Part shown: in pieces, positions 1 through 3,922 of the stretch
Numbering within the stretch: the first letter of the stretch is position 1
Layout: the number at the start of each line of letters is the position of its first letter
Assembly (NCBI GenBank): GCA_031265345.1
Contig: JAISCU010000346.1
Coordinates: 1 to 5,320 of the forward strand
Source: Bifidobacteriaceae bacterium
GTDB lineage: Bacteria; Actinomycetota; Actinomycetes; Actinomycetales; WQXJ01
Length of the DNA: 5,320 bases
Reading direction: 5' to 3'
Translations under genes and position numbers: made by a program
Notes under the pieces: model-generated
Databases searched by the model: none
What the model saw: the letters and a program-made list of their open reading frames with translations, nothing else
Told to the model about the DNA's origin: nothing

Positions 1-2
1 CC

Positions 3-230
3 ACCTTCCTGGGGGCCGGCATGTACTTCATAATGCGACGAGTCTTCATAGTCGGCGGAACGCGGCTCAGCGGCATGGTCGCGGGCGTCCAGACCCAACC
101 GGCCGTGCTGGCTTTCGCCAACGCCAAGACCAACGCCGATTCACGAGTCGCCCTCGGTTACGCCTTGGTCTATCCAGCGGCGATGGTCGTCAAAATCCTG
201 CTCGGCCAGATCATGGGACTGCTGGCCTGA
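3..230 (+). CDS. AspT/YidE-type membrane antiporter, C-terminal end (5' truncated)
   Basis: This is the last 75 codons of a gene that begins before the window; the reading frame is open from base 3 to the TGA at 228-230. The visible protein is hydrophobic and ends with the pattern GMVAGVQTQPAVLAFAN, then a short polar turn with a TNAD segment, then GYALVYPAAMVVKILLGQI. The run 'G-x-x-AG-x-(Q/T)-x-PA-(V/I)-LA-(F/Y)-AN' followed by 'GYA-(L/M)-(V/I)-(Y/F)P' and a last helix rich in I/K/L is what I recall from the end of the second membrane repeat of aspartate:alanine exchanger (AspT) and YidE/YbjL permeases. Such proteins have two membrane halves flanking cytoplasmic TrkA-C (RCK_C) domains, none of which lies in the window. 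The substrate cannot be told from this piece. The next gene on this strand is lsr2, 63 bp downstream. An internal ATG at 21 is not a start. Confidence 0.72.
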   Translation, partial: TFLGAGMYFIMRRVFIVGGTRLSGMVAGVQTQPAVLAFANAKTNADSRVALGYALVYPAAMVVKILLGQIMGLLA

Positions 231-253
231 ATTAGGCATTATGATATCTAATT
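230..253 (+). promoter_or_regulatory. A/T-rich inverted repeat around a possible lsr2 -10 element
   Basis: AATTAG (230-235) and CTAATT (248-253) are perfect inverted copies separated by 12 bases. Between them lies TATGAT (240-245), a close match to the bacterial -10 hexamer. It would give a start near 252 and a leader of about 40 nt before lsr2. The -35 position (around 217-222, inside the upstream gene) is a weak match. The repeat could be an operator over the lsr2 promoter, or a weak hairpin ending the upstream transcript, since T5 follows at 260-264. The promoter reading is an inference; the repeat itself is plain in the sequence. Confidence 0.35.
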
Positions 254-293
254 GACTAGTTTTTCACTTGATGAGTAAGGACACCTGATTTCT

Positions 294-617
294 ATGGCAC
301 AGCGCGTAGTTGTCGAGTTGCTTGACGACCTCGATCAGAGCCCGGCCACAACTTCCGTCGAGTTCGGCATCGACGGTTCCAACTACACAATCGACCTCAA
401 CGACAAGCACGCCACCGCGTTGCGGAAATTCCTCGAGCCCTATGCCGCCGTAGGCCGCCGGGCCGGTTCCAAGAAGCGCGCCACGAGCGCGAAGACCACC
501 TCCGAATTCGACCCGGCAGCGGTTCGGGCCTGGGCCGCCTCGAACGGCATCGAGGTCTCGAAGCGCGGGCGCGTGCCCGCCTCCGTGGTCGAGCGTTACC
601 ACCAGGCCGGTTACTGA
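294..617 (+). CDS. lsr2: Lsr2-type nucleoid-associated protein (H-NS-like silencer)
   Basis: Encodes 107 residues, close to the roughly 110 usual for Lsr2. The family bridges DNA and silences A/T-rich, often horizontally acquired, genes in actinobacteria. Residues 1-50 form the N-terminal dimerisation domain (MAQRVVVELLDDLD at the start, then an EFGIDG-x-x-Y-x-IDL beta segment and a helix, KHATALRKFLEPY). Residues 53-70 are a basic flexible linker rich in R, K, S and T. Residues 71-107 are the DNA-binding domain, with the typical EFDPAAVRAWAASNGIEVS helix and the AT-hook-like R91-G92-R93, followed by VPASVVERYHQAG. The start is chosen because the family begins M-A-x-(R/K)-V; TAAGGA at 276-281 is a plausible ribosome site 12 nt ahead. 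The upstream gap is A/T-rich, which would suit binding by Lsr2 itself (inference). The gene faces metPS convergently and is probably a single-gene unit. Confidence 0.95.
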   Translation: MAQRVVVELLDDLDQSPATTSVEFGIDGSNYTIDLNDKHATALRKFLEPYAAVGRRAGSKKRATSAKTTSEFDPAAVRAWAASNGIEVSKRGRVPASVVERYHQAGY

Positions 618-627
618 CCGACCCCGC

Positions 628-649
628 GGCGGCGCGCTCCGTCGCCGCC
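628..649 (+). terminator. GC-rich hairpin just after lsr2
   Basis: GGCGGCG (628-634) and CGCCGCC (643-649) form a perfect 7-bp stem with an 8-nt loop, 10 bases after the lsr2 stop codon. No T-run follows, so this is at best a partial terminator. High-GC actinobacteria often lack the T-run, but short GC hairpins also arise by chance in such DNA. Confidence 0.3.
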
Positions 650-677
650 AAGCCCGCGAGCGGCATCGGCGGCGGCC

Positions 678-696
678 GTCCCCCGAAAGCGGGGAC
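678..696 (+). repeat. Short hairpin GTCCCC / GGGGAC abutting the 92-bp repeat
   Basis: GTCCCC (678-683) and GGGGAC (691-696) pair perfectly around a 7-nt CGAAAGC loop. The right arm overlaps the first bases of the downstream repeat copy (GGACC at 693-697), so this hairpin could compete with the base of that larger stem. No function is assigned. Confidence 0.4.
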
Positions 697-703
697 CAAA
701 ACG

Positions 704-745
704 CGTTCTGGGGGCACTACCCGCGCTGTTCGCGTCCCCGGAACG
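704..745 (-). terminator. Terminator-like hairpin, repeat copy 1
   Basis: Bases 704-715 pair with 734-745 to give a 12-position stem. Read on the plus strand it has two G-U pairs; on the minus strand these become mismatches. On the minus strand the stem is followed, after 2 nt, by TTTT (701-698). It is the second of two such hairpins downstream of metS in the direction of metPS transcription, and would also be met by read-through from lsr2 on the plus strand. Confidence 0.4.
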
Positions 746-795
746 TCCCGAAGTCGAAACCGGGGCCCCTGACCGCCCCAACTCGGACCAAAACG

Positions 796-837
796 CGTTC
801 TGGGGACACGCCAAGCCTGATCGGCGTCCCCGGAACG
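796..837 (-). terminator. Terminator-like hairpin, repeat copy 2, about 50 nt past metS
   Basis: CGTTCTGGGGAC (796-807) pairs with GTCCCCGGAACG (826-837) over 12 positions, with one T-G wobble at 801/832 (a mismatch when read on the minus strand) and an 18-nt loop. On the minus strand the stem is followed after 2 nt by TTTT (793-790). It is the first such structure after the metS stop, so it is the likeliest end of the metPS transcript. Termination is inferred; the stem is directly visible. Confidence 0.5.
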
Positions 838-886
838 TCCCGAAGTCCGAATCCAGGCCGCCGACCGCGCCGACTCGGGCGACCAG

Positions 887-1024
887 CTAATCGGACATGC
901 CGGGCGGCATCGGCGGGTACTCCGACAGTTCCGGTTTGAGGGACAAGAAGATGGTCGAGGCGATCAGGCCGCCCGGCACCACCAGCAACGACACGATCAG
1001 CATCACGACTGCGGCTGCGGTCAT
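887..1024 (-). CDS. metS: MetS-like small subunit of methionine/alanine importer
   Basis: Encodes 45 residues: a short N-terminus, one transmembrane helix (about residues 4-27, AVVMLIVSLLVVPGGLIAS then a hydrophobic turn), and a proline-rich cytoplasmic or external tail ending PPMPPGMSD. The size, the 'V-x-(M/L)-IV...GGL-x-A' helix and the position directly behind an NSS-family transporter match MetS, the small partner of MetP described in Corynebacterium glutamicum, where both proteins are needed for methionine and alanine uptake. The ATG at 1024-1022 lies 1 nt beyond the metP stop codon and has a good ribosome site, GAGGAAAGGA (1040-1031), inside the last metP codons. The frame is open further upstream to an ATG at 1078, but that would add 18 charged residues overlapping metP and lacks family support, so I reject it. 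Translation is probably coupled to metP. Confidence 0.85.
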   Translation of the reverse strand: MTAAAVVMLIVSLLVVPGGLIASTIFLSLKPELSEYPPMPPGMSD

Positions 1025-1025
1025 C

Positions 1026-2714
1026 TCAGTTCCTTTCCTCGGCCGTGACTTCGACAACCAATTCGGGCTCGGGTTCACGGGCCGTCGCGACCTCGCCGCC
1101 GCCGCCCCCGGCCGAGCCCGACCGACCGGTGCCCCACACGAAACCGCCGTAGCGCGGATAGGCCTCGAAATCGAGCGGGTCCTTCTTCCACGGCACCGCG
1201 AAAGCCAGTACGAAGGACGCCGCGATTGACACGATCACAGCCCCCCAGCCGGCAACGTTGAGCAACGTGGCGCTGTAGGACTCGTAACCGTCCGCGAGCA
1301 GACTGTGCACCGTCACGGCCAAGATGTACCCGAGCGCCAACGGGGAGACCACCGACACCAGCAGCCGCCAGATCGGGCCGACCTTGAATGTGGACAGGAC
1401 CGACAGGTGGAACGACAGTTCGCGGCCGCGCCCCAGTATCCACATCACGGACACCATCATCACGACGGCGCTCAGGACAATGCCGATCTCATTGGTGTAC
1501 TTGTCCACCACGTCCAAGTTGGGCATGCCCGCCTTGGTGCCGAAGGCGACTATCGAGACCACGGCCACTGGAATGCCCATGACCAGCGCGGCACGGGCCT
1601 CGGACAGGCCGAACTTGTCTTGCAACGCGCCGGAGATGACCTGCAGAATCGATATCAGAGAAGTGAATCCGGCCAGCAGAAGCGACCCGAAGAACAGGGC
1701 CCCGAAGAGGGCCGAGCCCGGCATCTCGGAGACCACTTTCGGGAAGGTCATGAACGACAGTCCGATCCCTTTGATGGCGGTCCCGCTGTCCTTCAACTCG
1801 GCCAGGGTCTGGCCGTTCTCATGGGCCATGAACCCCAGGATCGAGAACACGCCCAATCCGGCCATGATCTCGAACGAGGAATTGGCGAACGCCACCACCA
1901 GGCCGGGGCTGGTCAGGTTGGAGCGCCGCTTGCGGTACGACGCGTAAGTCAACATGATCCCGAACGCGATCGACAGGGAGAAGAAGATCTGGGCGTAGGC
2001 CGCCACCCACACCTCGGGCTTGCCGAGGGCCGAGAAGTCGGGAGTGAACAGCGCGTTGATGCCGTCCGCGGCGCCGGGCAGGAACAGCGAGCGCACCACC
2101 AGAATGCCGAAGGCGATGACCAACACCGGAATGGCGATGGTGTTGGCCATCTCGACGCCCTTCTTGACGCCGAGGGCCATGACCACTATCGCCAAGATCC
2201 AGATCAGCGCCAACGGGACGATCACTCCCGCCACCGGCGCCAGGAAACCGCCGGTCACGCCGTCGGTCTGGAGGTAGTCCCCGACCAGGAAGCCGACCGT
2301 GTCATCGCCCCACTTCTGGTCGAAGGAGAAGACGAAATAGGAGGCCGCCCAGGCCAGAATCGCGGCGTAGTAGATGGCGATGAAGAAGCAGATCATGACC
2401 TGGAACCAGCCGATCGACTCGGTCCACCGGCCGAACCTCCCGGCCAATCGCCGGAACGCCAGCGGCGCGCTGCCGCGGAAGCGGTGCCCCAGCGCGTAGT
2501 CCAGGAACAGGATCGGAATCCCCGCCGTCAGCAGCGCCACCAGGTACGGGATCAGGAACGCGCCACCGCCGTTGTCATAGGCCACCCCTGGGAAGCGCCA
2601 GATGTTGCCCAGCCCGACGGCCGAGCCGATGGCAGAGATTATGAAACCGAATTGGCCGGACCATTGCTGACGGTCCGGGACTCCGGCGTGTTCAGTCGTG
2701 GCGTTCGTAGCCAT
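1026..2714 (-). CDS. metP: MetP-like Na+-coupled amino-acid symporter (NSS/SNF family)
   Basis: Encodes 562 residues with about 12 membrane helices. TM1 has AVGLGNIWRFP (residues 32-42) followed by NGGGAFLIPY (48-57), the hallmark of neurotransmitter:sodium symporters. By alignment in my head with LeuT, Na1 residues A32, N37, S246 and N278 and Na2 residues A348, T351 and S352 (AGFTS) are present, and the unwound TM6 reads FFSLSIAFG, then TYASY. The position that decides chloride dependence (LeuT Glu290, Ser in animal transporters) is E282. The protein ends with a Gly-rich linker (about 534-540) and an acidic tail. The adjacent metS identifies it as the large subunit of a MetPS-type methionine/alanine importer, though substrate is inferred from context. 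I start at 2714 because GAAGGA lies 5-6 nt upstream; an in-frame ATG at 2834 would add 40 polar, arginine-rich residues that do not resemble the family and would cover the promoter region. Confidence 0.9.
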   Translation of the reverse strand: MATNATTEHAGVPDRQQWSGQFGFIISAIGSAVGLGNIWRFPGVAYDNGGGAFLIPYLVALLTAGIPILFLDYALGHRFRGSAPLAFRRLAGRFGRWTESIGWFQVMICFFIAIYYAAILAWAASYFVFSFDQKWGDDTVGFLVGDYLQTDGVTGGFLAPVAGVIVPLALIWILAIVVMALGVKKGVEMANTIAIPVLVIAFGILVVRSLFLPGAADGINALFTPDFSALGKPEVWVAAYAQIFFSLSIAFGIMLTYASYRKRRSNLTSPGLVVAFANSSFEIMAGLGVFSILGFMAHENGQTLAELKDSGTAIKGIGLSFMTFPKVVSEMPGSALFGALFFGSLLLAGFTSLISILQVISGALQDKFGLSEARAALVMGIPVAVVSIVAFGTKAGMPNLDVVDKYTNEIGIVLSAVVMMVSVMWILGRGRELSFHLSVLSTFKVGPIWRLLVSVVSPLALGYILAVTVHSLLADGYESYSATLLNVAGWGAVIVSIAASFVLAFAVPWKKDPLDFEAYPRYGGFVWGTGRSGSAGGGGGEVATAREPEPELVVEVTAEERN

Positions 2715-2773
2715 ATGGGTCCTTCTCACTCGAATCCGCCGTGCCCCCGAAAAGAAGGCGCACTCACCAAGAG

Positions 2774-2802
2774 ACTTTACGTCCCGACTTCGCCCGTCAC
2801 GT
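2774..2802 (-). promoter_or_regulatory. Possible metPS promoter
   Basis: On the minus strand TAAAGT (2779-2774) fits the actinobacterial TANNNT -10 pattern. The -35 region falls at about 2795-2802, where GTGACG or CGTGAC are partial matches to TTGACA with spacers of 15-16 nt. Initiation near 2767 would give a leader of roughly 50 nt before metP. The -35 region lies inside the palindrome at 2796-2805. Confidence 0.35.
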
Positions 2803-2805
2803 GAC
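2796..2805. promoter_or_regulatory. Perfect palindrome GTCACGTGAC over the metP -35 region
   Basis: A 10-bp perfect palindrome centred at 2800/2801, overlapping the predicted -35 region of metPS. It could be a repressor site. It does not match the McbR-type site I know from corynebacterial methionine genes. A single 10-bp palindrome in high-GC DNA is weak evidence alone. Confidence 0.35.
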
Positions 2806-2832
2806 CGGTCCACATGGTGAGACGTTTCCGCC

Positions 2833-2852
2833 ACCGACGGTCGGTCACCGAC
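2833..2852. promoter_or_regulatory. Alternating hexamer array, operator-like
   Basis: Three hexamers with 1-nt gaps alternate in orientation: ACCGAC (2833-2838), GTCGGT (2840-2845), ACCGAC (2847-2852). This makes two overlapping perfect 6+1+6 inverted repeats and a direct repeat with 14-base spacing. It lies between the predicted metP and qor promoters, about 40-60 bases upstream of the qor -10. A dimeric regulator of either gene could bind here; no regulator gene lies beside it in the window. Confidence 0.4.
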
Positions 2853-2890
2853 CCGCCATCTACCAGCCCCTCAGCACGAGCCTTTGGGCA

Positions 2891-2896
2891 TAGGCT
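2891..2896 (+). promoter_or_regulatory. Likely -10 element for leaderless qor transcription
   Basis: TAGGCT fits the TANNNT -10 pattern and ends exactly 6 nt before the qor ATG (2903), so transcription would start at or next to the start codon. No Shine-Dalgarno sequence is visible before that ATG, which agrees with leaderless expression. No clear -35 hexamer is seen around 2867-2873. Confidence 0.5.
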
Positions 2897-2902
2897 GTCT
2901 GG

Positions 2903-3895
2903 ATGCGAGCAATCACGATCCAGCGTCCTGGCGGCGCCAGCGCCCTGCGCCTCACCGAAACCGACACACCCGAGCCCGGCCCCGGCCAGGCGCTGGTCAA
3001 GGTCGAGGCGGCCGGAGTCAATTTCATCGACACGTACCGGCGTTCCGGCGTCTACCGGGTGGCCTTCCCGCACGTTCCCGGCACCGAGGGGGCTGGCACG
3101 GTGGCCGCCCTCGGTGCCGACGTGACGGATTGGGCTGTTGGCGACCGGGTGGCCTGGGCCAGTTCGCTGACCGGGTCTTACGCCGAGTACGCATTGGTCG
3201 ATGCCGCGCGGCTGATCCCGGTTCCGCCCGGCCTCACGTTCGACCTGGCAGCAGCCTTGCCACTGCAGGGCATGACCGCCGATTACCTGACCCGATCGAC
3301 TTATCAACTCGGCCCCGGCGATGCGGCTCTGATCTACGCCGCCGCTGGCGGGGTCGGTCAACTGGCCACCCAGATGGCTTTGGCCGCCGGGGCCCAGGTG
3401 ATAGCGACCGTCGGCTCGGCCGGCAAGACGGAAACTGTCGCTGGGCTCGGGGTGCCGGTCGGCGGCATCGTCAACCTGGCAGCCCTGGCGAACCTGACGA
3501 CCGAGCTGCCGGGGCGGGTCCGGGACCTGACCGACGGGCTGGGGGCGAGCGTGGCGTACGACGGGATCGGTCGCGACACTTTCCAGGCGACACTGGCGAG
3601 CCTCAGACGGCGCGGCATGGCGGTGCTCTACGGCGGCGCGTCGGGCCAGGTGCCACCGTTCGACCCGCAGGAACTGAACGCGCGCGGGTCGCTCTACCTG
3701 ACCCGGCCCAAGCTGGACGATTACACCGAGACTCCGGCCGAACTGCGAGAGCGGGCCGCACGGGTGTTTGACGCAGCTGCCGACGGCACGCTCAAAGTCT
3801 CCGTGGGACACCGTTTCCCTCTGGCCGAGGCGGCCGCCGCGCACGAGGCTATCGAATCGCGCCAAAGCAGGGGTAAAATTGTGCTTTACCTTTAG
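2903..3895 (+). CDS. qor: NADPH:quinone oxidoreductase (zinc-independent MDR family)
   Basis: Encodes 330 residues, close to the 327 of E. coli Qor. The soluble enzyme reduces quinones or related electrophiles with NADPH. Family markers in order: GVNFIDTYRRSGVY (38-51), PGTEGAGTV (59-67), GDRVAW (80-85), the SYAEYALV strand (92-99), ALPLQGMTADYL (118-129), the Rossmann-fold glycine motif AAAGGVGQLATQ (146-157), YGGASGQVPPFDP (243-255) and the C-terminal RGKIVLYL (323-330). The zinc-ligand cysteines of alcohol dehydrogenases are absent, as expected for the quinone oxidoreductase branch. The start is set by the conserved MRAI opening and the -10 hexamer 6 nt upstream. It is divergent from metPS and 27 bp upstream of the SpoIID-domain gene on the same strand. 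The natural substrate cannot be read from the sequence. Confidence 0.92.
   Translation: MRAITIQRPGGASALRLTETDTPEPGPGQALVKVEAAGVNFIDTYRRSGVYRVAFPHVPGTEGAGTVAALGADVTDWAVGDRVAWASSLTGSYAEYALVDAARLIPVPPGLTFDLAAALPLQGMTADYLTRSTYQLGPGDAALIYAAAGGVGQLATQMALAAGAQVIATVGSAGKTETVAGLGVPVGGIVNLAALANLTTELPGRVRDLTDGLGASVAYDGIGRDTFQATLASLRRRGMAVLYGGASGQVPPFDPQELNARGSLYLTRPKLDDYTETPAELRERAARVFDAAADGTLKVSVGHRFPLAEAAAAHEAIESRQSRGKIVLYL
3869..3893 (+). promoter_or_regulatory. A/T-rich inverted repeat with -10-like TAAAAT at the end of qor
   Basis: GGTAAA (3872-3877) and TTTACC (3885-3890) are perfect inverted copies with a 7-nt loop, extendable by two G-U pairs and one A-T pair. Within the left arm, TAAAAT (3874-3879) is one base from the consensus -10 and would start transcription near 3886, about 37 nt ahead of the next gene's ATG. 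The -35 region is poor. It may be a promoter for the downstream gene or a weak attenuating hairpin between qor and that gene. Confidence 0.35.
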
Positions 3896-3922
3896 CGGAC
3901 AGCAGTCGAGAGGTTTTATCAA

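Larger units (their letters stand above)
693..878. repeat. Two-copy tandem repeat, period 92 bp, each copy a long hairpin
   Basis: Copy 1 starts at 693 and copy 2 at 785, and the 92-base offset holds throughout. Block A (693-717 and 785-809) matches at 24 of 25 bases. The next 15 bases (718-732 and 810-824) match at only 5, the level expected by chance. Block B (733-755 and 825-847) is identical over 23 bases. After a partly similar stretch, 771-786 and 863-878 match at 14 of 16. Blocks A and B are themselves imperfect inverted repeats, so each copy folds into a 12-bp stem with an 18-nt loop (entered separately). Conserved arms with a diverged loop suggest constraint on the structure or on protein sites in the arms. 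The element lies between convergent lsr2 and metPS. It may be one member of a dispersed family, which this window cannot show. Confidence 0.8.

Noticed and set aside
762..769. GGGGCCCC palindrome in the repeat spacer
   Set aside because: An 8-bp GC-only palindrome is expected by chance here and is not kept in the second repeat copy.
397..814. Minus-strand frames across lsr2 and the repeat region
   Set aside because: They run antisense to lsr2 or through the hairpin repeats and encode Arg/Pro/Gly-rich sequence without recognisable domains.
693..878. The 92-bp repeat as a CRISPR array
   Set aside because: There are only two units, the conserved part is split into two pairing blocks around a 15-base variable loop, and no cas gene is present.
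1305..2804. 499-codon open frame on the plus strand opposite metP
   Set aside because: The protein is rich in H, R, Q, E, D and G with no family pattern, and it lies antisense to a clear NSS transporter. It is a composition-driven shadow of GC-rich coding DNA.
2715..2834. 40-residue N-terminal extension of metP from the ATG at 2834
   Set aside because: It is polar and Arg-rich, not seen in the family, and overlaps the predicted promoter and palindrome; the ATG at 2714 has a good ribosome site.
2777..3922. 381-codon open frame on the minus strand opposite qor
   Set aside because: It covers qor, whose motifs are unambiguous, and the divergent promoter region; its product is low-complexity and unlike any family I know.
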